Counted from the first letter of the stretch, positions 42,231-51,247 are shown. The stretch is DNA of 54,360 nucleotides from an uncultured Christensenellaceae bacterium (GCA_944380355.1 CALWHJ010000011.1:1-54360); one strand, 5' to 3'. The notes: generated by a model not told the origin, from the letters alone. A program made the numbers and translations.

Positions 42231-43709
42231 ATGGAGAACAATAAACTCTTGGCTAACGTGAACGCCATCGACAAAGCTACTTCGGGTACGAAGTCGTTCA
42301 TTCAGAGCATCGTCGATTGCGAAAGTTTTGTCGAGACTGATGTTTTTCTTACTGGCAAGAGCTTTGACAGTGCTACCGAAGCGTTGGGTGAGGGCGTGGT
42401 TACCGGATATGCAACAATCAATGGTAATCCCGTCCATATTTTTGCCCAAAACGCAGACGTGCTCAAAGGCAGCCTCAGCGAAGCTCACGCAAATAAGATT
42501 TACAAGTGTATGCAAAGAGCCGTTAAGGCCGGTACTCCTCTCATCTCTGTCATTGACAGCTGCGGCGCGAGAGTCGGTGATGGTGCAAGCGTTATGGAAG
42601 GTTATGCAAAACTCATAGCCGGCGGCTTCGAGCTTTCTGACGAAGTTCCGCATATCTGTATCGTCAAAGGCGTTGCAGTAGGTATGATGGCTACTTACGT
42701 TGCAGGTGCGGACTTTGTATTTATGTCCAAGGACGCTGTTATGTCCGTCAATTCGCCTATGTACCTCGTATCCGACGCTAAGTCGTTCCCTGTAGACTAC
42801 AAGGCTAAACTCGGATTCAAGGCTTACAGCGCAAACAGCGATATGGCTCAGTTTGTATACAACAGCGACAAGGATTTGCAGGAGAAGTTGCAGAAACTGT
42901 TGAATACTTTGCTTACCGATGAGGGAGAAGCAGAGGACGACCCCAACAGAGTAGACCCCAAACTCGAAAAGAAACTTACCGCTATTCAAAGAATTGAAAG
43001 CGTATGCGATAAAAAGAGCGTGGTAGAGTATTGCCCCGATTATGCAAGCGACGTAGTTTGCGCTCTTGCAAAGCTCAACGGCATCTCTGTCGGTGTAGTT
43101 GCTACTCAGGGTGACTATATGACCGAAAAGGGTCTTGAAAAAGCTAACGGCTTTATTCAGAAACTCGAGGCATACAATCTTCCTTTGATTACTCTCGTTG
43201 ATTCTTTGGGCGCAAACGCCAATCTCGAACAGGAAATCGGCGGTTTTGCTAAAAAGACCAGCGCACTTATGAAGACTATAGCTACCAGCAGCATAGCAAA
43301 AATCGGCGTAGCAGTAGGCAATGCCGTAGGATATGCATACAGCGCGCTTATGAGCAAGGCAATCGGCTTTGACTATACATTGGCTACCGCAGGTGCAGTC
43401 GTTGCTCCCGTAGGTATGGACGTAACGAAGATTATCGCTACAGACCAACTCAAAGAGGCAAAGAAGACCGCTAAGGAACTTGCTAAGAAAGAAGGAGTTG
43501 ACGCAAACGCTCTCGAGAAAGCTCTCGCTTATCTCAAGAAGGTAGAAGAAGGTCTCTCCGTAAAAGGTAAGACTCAGGAAGAAGTGTATGCAGAAATGCA
43601 GACCAATCCTTTGCTCGCAGCTAAAGACGGTTATATCGACAACGTAATCGAGGCTACCAACATAAGACCTTATCTCGCATCGGCTTTGTTGATGGTGCTC
43701 GGTATTTGA
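42231..43709 (+). CDS. Divergent acyl-CoA carboxyltransferase-domain protein (MmdA/12S-like)
   Basis: A 492-residue crotonase-fold carboxyltransferase related to the alpha subunit of methylmalonyl-CoA decarboxylase and the transcarboxylase 12S subunit. Both half-domains are visible: GEGVVTGYATINGNPVHIFAQ with SLSEAHANKI and IDSCGARVGDG, and the second half with LPLITLVDSLG. The normally GG-containing oxyanion segment (PCAGGA in relatives) reads KGVAVGMMA, and the usual DVPGF reads DSLGA, so its substrate or activity may differ. The start is ATG after TTGGAGG; in-frame TTG at 42219 is rejected. First gene of the five-gene cluster. Confidence 0.85.
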   Translation: MENNKLLANVNAIDKATSGTKSFIQSIVDCESFVETDVFLTGKSFDSATEALGEGVVTGYATINGNPVHIFAQNADVLKGSLSEAHANKIYKCMQRAVKAGTPLISVIDSCGARVGDGASVMEGYAKLIAGGFELSDEVPHICIVKGVAVGMMATYVAGADFVFMSKDAVMSVNSPMYLVSDAKSFPVDYKAKLGFKAYSANSDMAQFVYNSDKDLQEKLQKLLNTLLTDEGEAEDDPNRVDPKLEKKLTAIQRIESVCDKKSVVEYCPDYASDVVCALAKLNGISVGVVATQGDYMTEKGLEKANGFIQKLEAYNLPLITLVDSLGANANLEQEIGGFAKKTSALMKTIATSSIAKIGVAVGNAVGYAYSALMSKAIGFDYTLATAGAVVAPVGMDVTKIIATDQLKEAKKTAKELAKKEGVDANALEKALAYLKKVEEGLSVKGKTQEEVYAEMQTNPLLAAKDGYIDNVIEATNIRPYLASALLMVLGI

Positions 43710-43722
43710 CGTGAGGTGAGTT

Positions 43723-44187
43723 ATGAAACAACCTATGTCTAAGAAAAAAGTAGTCAAACTCGTCATATTTTTGGTAATCGCGCTTGCGTTGCTTGCGGGA
43801 CTGATATATCTTATGGTCGTTGACCAGGATTACGGCTCTCCCGATAAGCTCGAAATAGGCGGCAAGAACTTCGGCGAGAGACTGTGGATAGGTATACAGG
43901 TATCGTTGCTCGGTATGGGTATAGTATTCGTAGTGCTTATTATCCTTATTCTCTTTGTCAACGTTTTGCGTTATCTTATGGAAGGCGTCAAGAAGCTTGG
44001 CGCAAAGAAAGCAGAAAAGAAGGTTACCAAATTGCCCGCTCCCGAAACGGTACTTCAGATAGAAGGCAACACCGAAGAGGAAGTAGTTGCGGTAATCACC
44101 GCCGCTATCGCGGCATACTACGACGCACAGGAGCCTGTTTATATGTCAAATCTCAAGTTCCGCGTCCGTTCAATCAAGGAAATTTAA
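43723..44187 (+). CDS. OadG-type gamma subunit of sodium-pumping decarboxylase
   Basis: A 154-residue membrane protein that assembles and anchors the decarboxylase complex. It has two hydrophobic helices (about 10-30 and 55-80), the second containing the GMGIVFVVLIIL pattern of OadG. A charged linker and a C-terminal segment EEVVAVITAAIAAYYD follow, typical for gamma subunits in Bacillota. Most OadG proteins have a single helix and about 80-120 residues, so the N-terminal helix is extra. GAGGTGAG precedes the ATG. Confidence 0.85.
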   Translation: MKQPMSKKKVVKLVIFLVIALALLAGLIYLMVVDQDYGSPDKLEIGGKNFGERLWIGIQVSLLGMGIVFVVLIILILFVNVLRYLMEGVKKLGAKKAEKKVTKLPAPETVLQIEGNTEEEVVAVITAAIAAYYDAQEPVYMSNLKFRVRSIKEI

Positions 44188-44213
44188 CAATCTAACAGAT
44201 AGGAGAAAATATT

Positions 44214-44600
44214 ATGCGTAAATTCAATATCAACGTAAACGGAAAATCTTATGCAGTAGAAGTAGAAGAAATCGGCGGTGACGCTGTTGCTTCTGCTCCC
44301 GTAAAAGCCATTCCCGTGGCTTCCGCTCCCGTGGCTTCCGCTCCCGCAGCTCCCGCTCCCGCAGCTCCCGCAGCTGCTCCCCAAGGCGCAGGTAAGCCTG
44401 TAAATTCGCCTATGCCCGGCCTTGTTAAGAAACTCTGCTTCTCCAACGGCGCAACCGTTAAAGAAGGAGATACCATCATTATTCTCGAGGCTATGAAGAT
44501 GGATACCCCCATATCCGCTCCCAGCGCAGGCGTTATCACTTATTCTACGTCCGAAGGCACCAACATAGATACCGGTGCGGTACTTTGCACTATTGCATAA
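44214..44600 (+). CDS. Biotin carboxyl carrier protein of the decarboxylase
   Basis: A 128-residue biotinyl carrier that shuttles carboxyl groups between carboxyltransferase and membrane pump. An N-terminal beta segment (MRKFNINVNGKSYAVEV) and a flexible Ala/Pro linker (about 25-58) precede the biotinyl domain with the EAMKM motif (Lys95). GGAG precedes the ATG. It is the only biotin carrier in the cluster and is separate from the OadA-like subunit, which lacks its own biotin domain. Confidence 0.95.
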   Translation: MRKFNINVNGKSYAVEVEEIGGDAVASAPVKAIPVASAPVASAPAAPAPAAPAAAPQGAGKPVNSPMPGLVKKLCFSNGATVKEGDTIIILEAMKMDTPISAPSAGVITYSTSEGTNIDTGAVLCTIA

Positions 44601-44620
44601 TGAATTGATTTGGAGGCAAA

Positions 44621-46021
44621 ATGTTTAGCTTAGTTACGACACTACAATCGAACTTGATGGTAGATTCGCTTAAAAACTTGTGGTACAGCACAGGCTTTAT
44701 GACGTCGTTGACCCCTTTGTGGCAAAACTTCGTTATGATGGCAATCGCGTGCGTACTCATCTACCTTGCGGTAGTTAAAGAGTTTGAGCCTAATCTTCTT
44801 CTTGCCATCGGTTTCGGTATGTTTATTATCAATATTCCGGGTGCGTACAACATTTTGTACGGTACGTACGGATATACGTTCGAGGGTGTTATCGACGGTA
44901 CAAAACAAGTATTGGAGTACAACGGAACGATGTTGGACGGTTTGACTATAAACAAACTCGCTGAATTGTTCAATGTTGATATTACCAATCTCAGTATGCT
45001 TGATAAGGTTGCTGCCGTAGAAAACGCCGCTGAAACAGCGTTGAAGGGCTTGTATCCTGCAATGACTGACTTTACGGTTTCCTACGAGGTAGTCGCAGAC
45101 CAAGGTTTGTTCTTCTATCTCTACAAGGGCGTTGAATGGGTTATTTATCCTCCGTTGATATTCCTCGGAATAGGCGCAATGACCGACTTCGGTCCGCTAA
45201 TCGCAAACCCCAAATCACTGATTATGGGTGCTGCGGCTCAGCTCGGTATTTTCGTTACCTTTATAATAGCTATCAATATAGGATTTACGGGTGAGGAAGC
45301 TTCTGCTATCGGTATTATCGGCGGTGCAGACGGCCCTACGGCAATTTACGTAACCGTAAAACTCGCGGCTCATTTGTTGCCCGCGATATCTGTTGCGGCT
45401 TACTCGTATATGGCGCTCATAAAGCTTATTCAGCCTCCTATTATGAAACTTCTTACCACGAAGAAGGAGAGAGGTATCATAATGGAACAGCTCCGTCCCG
45501 TATCCAAGGCAGAAAAGGTAGTTTTCCCTATCGCAGTTACGGGTATAGTAGGTCTTTTACTTCCTTCGGCTATTCCTCTTATCGGTATGCTGATGCTCGG
45601 TAACCTTATGAAAGAATCTGAAGTCGTTCCCAGACTTACTAATACCGCTAAAAACGAACTTATCAATATTATTACGATATTGCTCGGCGTAATAGTAGGT
45701 TCAAAGGCTACGGCTGACGTATTCCTTAGCTTGCAGACCTTGCTCATCATCATTATCGGTGTATTCGCATTTGCGTTCGGTACGGCAGGCGGATTGCTTA
45801 TCGGTAAAGTTATGTGTGTATTCTCCAAGGGTAAAATCAATCCTCTTATCGGTTCGGCAGGCGTTTCCGCCGTTCCTATGGCAGCGAGAATTTCTCACAA
45901 CGTAGGTCAGGAAGAAAACCCCGGCAACTACCTCCTGATGCACGCTATGGGTCCTAACGTCGCAGGCGTTATCGGCTCGGCAGTTGCGGCAGGTGTATTG
46001 CTGGCTATCTTCGGAGCTTAA
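44621..46021 (+). CDS. oadB: Sodium-translocating decarboxylase beta subunit (OadB family), enlarged
   Basis: Multi-pass membrane protein that decarboxylates carboxybiotin and exports sodium. Recognised by VVKEFEPNLLLAIGFG, YPPLIFLGIGAMTDFGP, the family hallmark IGGADGPTAIYV (about 233-244) and the C-terminal GQEENPGNYLLMHAMGPNVAG. 466 residues against a usual 370-430. The excess is an insertion of about 85 residues (about 75-160) between the first helices and the PPLIFLGIGAM segment, with no homologue I recognise. TTGGAGG precedes the ATG. Confidence 0.94.
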   Translation: MFSLVTTLQSNLMVDSLKNLWYSTGFMTSLTPLWQNFVMMAIACVLIYLAVVKEFEPNLLLAIGFGMFIINIPGAYNILYGTYGYTFEGVIDGTKQVLEYNGTMLDGLTINKLAELFNVDITNLSMLDKVAAVENAAETALKGLYPAMTDFTVSYEVVADQGLFFYLYKGVEWVIYPPLIFLGIGAMTDFGPLIANPKSLIMGAAAQLGIFVTFIIAINIGFTGEEASAIGIIGGADGPTAIYVTVKLAAHLLPAISVAAYSYMALIKLIQPPIMKLLTTKKERGIIMEQLRPVSKAEKVVFPIAVTGIVGLLLPSAIPLIGMLMLGNLMKESEVVPRLTNTAKNELINIITILLGVIVGSKATADVFLSLQTLLIIIIGVFAFAFGTAGGLLIGKVMCVFSKGKINPLIGSAGVSAVPMAARISHNVGQEENPGNYLLMHAMGPNVAGVIGSAVAAGVLLAIFGA

Positions 46022-46056
46022 TAGCTAGAAGACAATATCATTAAAAGAGGTATATT

Positions 46057-47454
46057 ATGGTTAAAATTACAGAAACAATTTTGCGTGACGCTCACCAATC
46101 GCAGGCAGCTACCCGTATGAGACTCGACGAGATGTTGCCTATGTGCGAAAAGCTCGACAACGCAGGTTATTATTCAATAGAATGTTGGGGCGGCGCTACT
46201 TTCGACTCTTGCCTTAGATTCCTTAACGAGGACCCCTGGGAGAGATTGAGAGCGCTCAGAAAAGCTATGCCCAAAACAAAACTTCAGATGCTTTTCAGAG
46301 GACAAAACATCCTTGGATACAAGCACTATGCCGACGACGTAGTAGATGAGTTCGTAAAGAAAACTATCGAAAACGGTTGTGACATTCTCCGTATTTTCGA
46401 CGCTCTTAACGACCCCAGAAATATGGAGCAGGCTATAAAGAGTTGTAAAAAATACGGCGGTATATGCGAGGCTGCGATTTCTTACACCACCAGCCCCGTT
46501 CATACCAACGAATATTTCATCAAACTCGCAAAGAAGCTCGAAGATATGGGTGCTGATAACATTTGTATCAAAGATATGGCCGGTATTCTCCTACCTTATA
46601 CCGCTTACGACCTTGTAAAGGGTATGAAGAAAGTTTTGAAGCCTAAGACTTTGATTCACTTGCACACTCACCAGACCGCAGGTATCGGTAACCAAACTTA
46701 TCTCAAAGCTATCGAAGCAGGCGTAGATATTATCGACTGTGCTCTCAGTGCTTTGGGTAACGGTACTTCTCAACCTGCTACCGAGCCTATGGTTGCTATC
46801 CTCAAGGGTACACAGTACGATACCGGACTCGACGTAGCATATCTCAATGAGATATCCAACTACTTCAAGAAGGTTGCTGACAGACTCAAGGCAGACGGTT
46901 GGCTTACCGAAAAGTCGCTTGCTACCGACGTAAACGCACTTATCTATCAGGTTCCCGGCGGTATGCTTTCCAACCTCGTAGGTCAGCTTAAGAAGGCTAA
47001 CGCTCTCGACAAATACGAACAAGTGCTTGCCGAAGTGCCTAACGTAAGAAAAGACCTCGGTTATCCTCCTCTCGTAACACCTACCAGCCAAATCGTAGGT
47101 ACCCAGGCTGTATTCAACGTGCTTGCAGGCGAGAGATATAAGATGGTTTCCGCAGAGACCAAAGGCGTCTTGAAAGGAGAATACGGACAATTGCCCGCTG
47201 AGCCCGATCCCGCTATCGTTAAGAAAGTTTTGGGCAACGAAAAGAGAATTACTTGCAGACCCGCAGATTTGCTCAAACCCGAACTTAGCAAATATCGCGA
47301 GGAAATCAAGGACTATATCCAGCAGGACGAGGACGTTTTGTCTTACGCATTGTTCCCTCAGGTTGCACTCAACTTCTTCAAATACCGTCAAGCTCATCAG
47401 AAGCACGTAGACAGAGAAGTAGGAGATACCACAAAAGGTATTCAACCCGTTTAA
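46057..47454 (+). CDS. oadA: Oxaloacetate decarboxylase alpha / pyruvate carboxylase B-type carboxyltransferase, no biotin domain
   Basis: TIM-barrel carboxyltransferase moving a carboxyl group between oxaloacetate/pyruvate and biotin. 465 residues: ETILRDAHQSQAATRM at the start, the metal site with HLHTHQTAG (about 204-212), the modified-lysine segment ICIKDMAG (Lys about 171) and the C-terminal conserved domain to about 465. The biotinyl domain at the end of typical OadA (about 600 residues) is absent, its role taken by the separate carrier gene. This equals the 5S subunit architecture of transcarboxylase. AAGAGGT precedes the ATG. Confidence 0.95.
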   Translation: MVKITETILRDAHQSQAATRMRLDEMLPMCEKLDNAGYYSIECWGGATFDSCLRFLNEDPWERLRALRKAMPKTKLQMLFRGQNILGYKHYADDVVDEFVKKTIENGCDILRIFDALNDPRNMEQAIKSCKKYGGICEAAISYTTSPVHTNEYFIKLAKKLEDMGADNICIKDMAGILLPYTAYDLVKGMKKVLKPKTLIHLHTHQTAGIGNQTYLKAIEAGVDIIDCALSALGNGTSQPATEPMVAILKGTQYDTGLDVAYLNEISNYFKKVADRLKADGWLTEKSLATDVNALIYQVPGGMLSNLVGQLKKANALDKYEQVLAEVPNVRKDLGYPPLVTPTSQIVGTQAVFNVLAGERYKMVSAETKGVLKGEYGQLPAEPDPAIVKKVLGNEKRITCRPADLLKPELSKYREEIKDYIQQDEDVLSYALFPQVALNFFKYRQAHQKHVDREVGDTTKGIQPV

Positions 47455-47475
47455 TAAGATACGAATTTATTTTGG

Positions 47476-47506
47476 CGGCTACCGACAGGTAGCCGTCATT
47501 TTTTAT
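47476..47506 (+). terminator. Intrinsic terminator of the decarboxylase operon
   Basis: CGGCTACC, loop GACA, GGTAGCCG (8 perfect pairs), then TCATTTTTT. The stretch to 47675 shows no gene. Confidence 0.9.
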
Positions 47507-47675
47507 TTGTTTTTTAGCGTATGTTTTTAATTTGGTGTTACAGGCAGATAAATTGATTTAAGGATTTTTCAATATCAATATGCGAATATACATTGACGAT
47601 TGCCGGCATAATATTTTGAAAACGCAAATTTATTATGTAATATTTACAGGTAAACAAAGTGTTGGTCAATAATCA

Positions 47676-47704
47676 TTTACATTTGTAATATTATTTGATA
47701 ATAT
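47676..47704 (+). promoter_or_regulatory. Promoter placed for a leaderless surE mRNA
   Basis: TTTACA (47676-47681), 17-nt spacer, TAATAT (47699-47704). Six nt later comes the surE ATG at 47711, the same geometry as at 7613-7648. No ribosome site can fit. Confidence 0.6.
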
Positions 47705-47710
47705 GTATGT

Positions 47711-48460
47711 ATGAATATATTACTTGTCAATGACGACGGAGTTTACAGCAGCGGTATACTCATGCTCGCAAAGAAACTTTCCGTCAATCATAACGTTACT
47801 GTAGTCGCGCCTCAGAATCAGATGTCGGGTACAGGTCATTCAATGTCGCTGTACGGTTACGTCAACTTCAGCAAAATAAATATACTTGACGGTATAGACT
47901 GCTATATCGTAAGCGGAACTCCTGCTGACTGCGTAAAAGTCGCAGTCAATCTCATTTTGCCTGAAAAACCCGATTTGATTATCAGCGGAGTGAATAAGGG
48001 CTTCAATCTCGGTACAGACATAGTCTATTCGGGTACTGTAAACAGCGCGCTCGAAGGGGCAGTGCACGGCATAAAAGCCATTGCCGTATCTCAGGAATAC
48101 GGACTTAAGGACTTTGAGTTTTCCACGAATTTTATAGTAAAAAACCTTGACGAAATTTATTCTTTTTTACCTAAAGACGCTCAGACTATTTTAAATATCA
48201 ATATTCCGTCCGACGATTTAAACGTTCTAAAGGGCGTTAAGTTTGCTAAGATAGGTAGAAAAATTTTTAAGGAAAACTACGCTTTCGAAGAAAATCTCGG
48301 TTACAGGGCGCATTGCCGTACTACGCTTGCGGATAATACTACGCAAGATGACGATGTATGGTTGTACGATAACGGTTATATTACGATATCTCCCGTCAAA
48401 AACGATTGGAACGACGAAATTTTCTACAATAAGCTCAAAGGAGAAAAGATAGAGTTATGA
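47711..48460 (+). CDS. surE: 5'/3'-nucleotidase SurE
   Basis: Metal-dependent nucleotidase hydrolysing nucleoside 5'- and 3'-monophosphates, linked to stationary-phase survival. 249 residues; MNILLVNDDGVYSSGI gives the metal-binding Asp8-Asp9. QMSGTGHSMS, SGTPADCV and ISGVNKGFNLGTDIVYSGTV are the remaining active-site motifs. Of three tandem ATGs (47703, 47707, 47711) only 47711 gives the family N-terminus. The stop overlaps the next gene (ATGA). Confidence 0.95.
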   Translation: MNILLVNDDGVYSSGILMLAKKLSVNHNVTVVAPQNQMSGTGHSMSLYGYVNFSKINILDGIDCYIVSGTPADCVKVAVNLILPEKPDLIISGVNKGFNLGTDIVYSGTVNSALEGAVHGIKAIAVSQEYGLKDFEFSTNFIVKNLDEIYSFLPKDAQTILNINIPSDDLNVLKGVKFAKIGRKIFKENYAFEENLGYRAHCRTTLADNTTQDDDVWLYDNGYITISPVKNDWNDEIFYNKLKGEKIEL

Positions 48461-49695
48461 AAGTCGTGATAGTCGGGGGCGGCGCAAGCGGTATGATGTG
48501 CGCGGCACTTCTTAAAAAAGAAGACTGCGAAGTAGTGCTTATAGAGAAAAACGAGAAACTCGGAAAAAAACTTTTTATCACGGGTAAGGGCAGATGTAAC
48601 CTTACAAACGATTGCACAATAGAAGATTTTTTGGCAAACGTAGTAGTTAATTCCAAATTCGTTATGTCGGCAATTCACGGTTTTACGTCTCAGGATACGA
48701 TGGCGTTTTTTGAAGAAAATTCCTTAAAACTGAAAGTGGAAAGGGGAAACAGAGTTTTCCCCGAAAGTGATAAGTCGAGCGACGTTATAAAGTGTTTGGA
48801 AAGAGTTATAAAATCCAACAAAACACAAATTTTGTTAAATACTGAAGTTGATAAAATTTTGACTGAAAACGGCATTGCTAAAGGAGTAATAACCGACACG
48901 GGTGCAGTAATTCTTGCGGATAAAGTTATTATCGCAACGGGCGGAATTTCATATTCGTCCACAGGCAGTACGGGTGACGGATACAGGTGGGCAAAAGCTT
49001 TGGGACACAATGTAATAGCTGTGCGTCCAGCACTTGTTCCGATACTTCTTAAAGAGACTTACGGACTTCAGGGACTCAGTCTTAAAAACGTCTCGGCAAG
49101 CATTGTCAGAGACGGTAAAATTCTTTACTCTCAATTCGGTGAAATGATATTCACTCATAGCGGTGTGAGCGGGCCTATAATCCTCTCTCTGTCAAGCCTT
49201 ATCAATAAGTACTACGACGGGAAAAAGTTCGATGGCAAATACACGCTTTGCGTGGATTTGAAGCCTGCGCTTACGCAAGAAACGCTGGATAACAGGATTT
49301 TAAGAGAATTTTCACAAAAAATAAATTGCGAAATCAAAAACGTTCTTCCCGAGCTTATGCCCAAAGCTTTGGTCAGCGTAGTGTTGGCTCAAGCGAGTAT
49401 TAAACCTTCGCAGACCGTAAATTCTATCAGAAAAGAACAAAGAGAGAAATTAGTCGGTACAATTAAAAATCTTATGTTTGACATTACAGGACTTGAAAAT
49501 ATCAACGCGGGCATAATTACCAGCGGAGGTGTGGATTGCAAACAAATCAATCCCAAAGATATGTCCAGCAAAATTGTGCAAAATCTGTATTTTATAGGTG
49601 AAGTCCTAGACGTTGACGCGCTTACGGGCGGGTTTAATCTTCAGATTGCTTTTTGTACGGCACATCAGGTTTGCGCGGCACTTATGCGCGCATAA
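48457..49695 (+). CDS. NAD(P)/FAD-dependent oxidoreductase of the HI0933/YhiN family
   Basis: A 412-residue flavoprotein. The FAD Rossmann motif is GGGASGMM (7-14) with the acidic end of beta-2 at LIEKNEKLGKKL. The family-typical FITGKGRCNLTND follows, and an ATGGISYSSTGSTGDGYRWA segment lies near 160-180. The C-terminal GGFNLQIAFCTAHQ block closes the FAD site. Function of this widespread family is not established. It is coupled to surE by a four-nt overlap. Confidence 0.9.
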   Translation: MKVVIVGGGASGMMCAALLKKEDCEVVLIEKNEKLGKKLFITGKGRCNLTNDCTIEDFLANVVVNSKFVMSAIHGFTSQDTMAFFEENSLKLKVERGNRVFPESDKSSDVIKCLERVIKSNKTQILLNTEVDKILTENGIAKGVITDTGAVILADKVIIATGGISYSSTGSTGDGYRWAKALGHNVIAVRPALVPILLKETYGLQGLSLKNVSASIVRDGKILYSQFGEMIFTHSGVSGPIILSLSSLINKYYDGKKFDGKYTLCVDLKPALTQETLDNRILREFSQKINCEIKNVLPELMPKALVSVVLAQASIKPSQTVNSIRKEQREKLVGTIKNLMFDITGLENINAGIITSGGVDCKQINPKDMSSKIVQNLYFIGEVLDVDALTGGFNLQIAFCTAHQVCAALMRA

Positions 49696-49715
49696 ATAAA
49701 TATTGTTCGATAAGA

Positions 49716-49744
49716 TTGCAAAATGTTGCAATATGGTTTAAAAT
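49716..49744 (+). promoter_or_regulatory. Promoter of cmk-plsC / ispH-rpsA with tandem TTGCAA element
   Basis: TTGCAA (49716-49721), 17-nt spacer, TAAAAT (49739-49744). A second TTGCAA at 49726-49731 gives TTGCAA-N4-TTGCAATA, the same element as at 42113. The whole ATTGCAA-AATG-TTGCAAT is an inverted repeat and could be an operator. Confidence 0.55.
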
Positions 49745-49771
49745 ATTGATAAATGTTTGAGAGAGGTTGTT

Positions 49772-51247
49772 ATGATTAACATAGCCATAGACGGACCTTC
49801 GGGTGCCGGAAAAAGTACGATAGCAAAAAAAATTGCCGAGAAGTTGGGAATAACTTATCTCGATACTGGTGCTATGTACCGCACTGTTGCTCTGTATGCG
49901 GTCAGTTCCGGGAAAAATCCTTCGTCGCAAGAGGAGGTAGTTCCGCTTCTCGAAAACATAAAAATCTCCTACGAAAAAGTCGGAGGGGAAAACAGAATTT
50001 TTCTTAACGGAAAGGACGTGTCCGAAGATATCCGTATGCACAACATATCAAAATGTGCGTCCGAAGTTTCAAAAATTCCCGAGGTAAGGGCTTTTCTCGT
50101 AGAAAAACAGCGCGAAATAGCAAAAAATAACGACGTAGTACTCGACGGTAGAGATATTACAAGTCACGTTTTGCCCGATACGAAATATAAATTTTATCTT
50201 ACTGCCACAGCAGAGGAGAGAGCTAACAGAAGATTTAAAGAGCTTTCTGACAAAGGTCAAAACGTATCTTACGAGACAATACTTGCCGACATTAAAGACA
50301 GGGATTACAACGATATGAACCGCAAGGTTTCGCCTCTCGTGAAAACTCCCGATTCCATTGAGATTGACAGTACAAATATGACTTTGGACGAAGTCGCAGA
50401 TGCCATAATGGAACATATCAAAGCCATTAAAGAGCAATGCAATACTTTGACGGTTTACAAAAATGCGTCTGTTCAAGATTTGAGAAAAGAAGCCAAAGAG
50501 TTTAATATCGACGCTAACAAAGTAATCAAAAAAAAGACTAAGAAAAAGGGCGGTTTTTACAGATTTATAGCGGCAATAGTCAGAAAGGCTATGGGTATTA
50601 TTTGGCCTACGAAGATATATTTTAAAGACAACTTTCCTAAAAATACGAAAGCCATCGTTGTGTGTAATCACTATACCGCGCTTGACCCTTGCGTAATTAT
50701 CTCCAAACTTTTGGGAAAAGACGGCAAAGTCCTCATGAAAGACGAGATTATGAAAAATCATGTGGTTGCAAAAGTCGCAACCGAACTCGGATGCATACCC
50801 GTAAAGAGAGGCGAGGCTGATTTGTCGGCGGTCAAGAGTATTCTCGGTGCGCTCGCAAAAAATCAACCCGTGCTTATTTTCCCCGAGGGTACGAGAAACA
50901 AGAGCGGCAGCAAAGAAATGTTGCCTTTGAAACAGGGCGTAGCTACTTTTGCTCTCAAAGCCAAAGCGCCTATAGTTCCGCTTTTGTATTACAAAAAGAC
51001 GGGACCTTTCAAGCGCAATATTCTCATCGTAGGCGCACCTTTCTATCTCGATGAATATTATGACCAGAAACCCAATGCGGTAAAGGAAGAGGTTACGGAA
51101 GTTATCCGCGATAAAATGTGCCGGCTCAGAGCAGAACTCGATATTCTTGTCGAAAAATGCGGGGGCAGCAAAAAGAAGTATTTCAAGTACGTAAAAGAAC
51201 ACGGCAAGGAGATTTACGGTAATGAGCGTAACGGTTGCAAAGAGTAG
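49772..51247 (+). CDS. cmk: Cytidylate kinase fused to a 1-acylglycerol-3-phosphate acyltransferase
   Basis: Two enzymes in one 491-residue chain. Residues about 1-220 are CMP kinase, phosphorylating CMP/dCMP (P-loop GPSGAGKST at 8-16, DTGAMYRTVAL, DGRDITSHVLPD, and the RRFKEL lid). A lysine-rich hinge follows (about 245-262). Residues about 265-491 are a PlsC-type acyltransferase of phosphatidic acid synthesis, with NHYTALDP (HX4D, about 298) and FPEGTRNKSG (about 370). The start is ATG at 49772 after GAGAGG; in-frame TTG at 49757 is rejected. The stop lies 26 nt inside the next gene. CMP is a by-product of phospholipid synthesis, a possible logic for the fusion. Confidence 0.93.
   Translation: MINIAIDGPSGAGKSTIAKKIAEKLGITYLDTGAMYRTVALYAVSSGKNPSSQEEVVPLLENIKISYEKVGGENRIFLNGKDVSEDIRMHNISKCASEVSKIPEVRAFLVEKQREIAKNNDVVLDGRDITSHVLPDTKYKFYLTATAEERANRRFKELSDKGQNVSYETILADIKDRDYNDMNRKVSPLVKTPDSIEIDSTNMTLDEVADAIMEHIKAIKEQCNTLTVYKNASVQDLRKEAKEFNIDANKVIKKKTKKKGGFYRFIAAIVRKAMGIIWPTKIYFKDNFPKNTKAIVVCNHYTALDPCVIISKLLGKDGKVLMKDEIMKNHVVAKVATELGCIPVKRGEADLSAVKSILGALAKNQPVLIFPEGTRNKSGSKEMLPLKQGVATFALKAKAPIVPLLYYKKTGPFKRNILIVGAPFYLDEYYDQKPNAVKEEVTEVIRDKMCRLRAELDILVEKCGGSKKKYFKYVKEHGKEIYGNERNGCKE

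Noticed and set aside
42144..43766. 540-codon antisense frame over the carboxyltransferase gene
   Set aside because: Extends over a conserved gene and its neighbour with no motif; the sense frame has the promoter and ribosome site.
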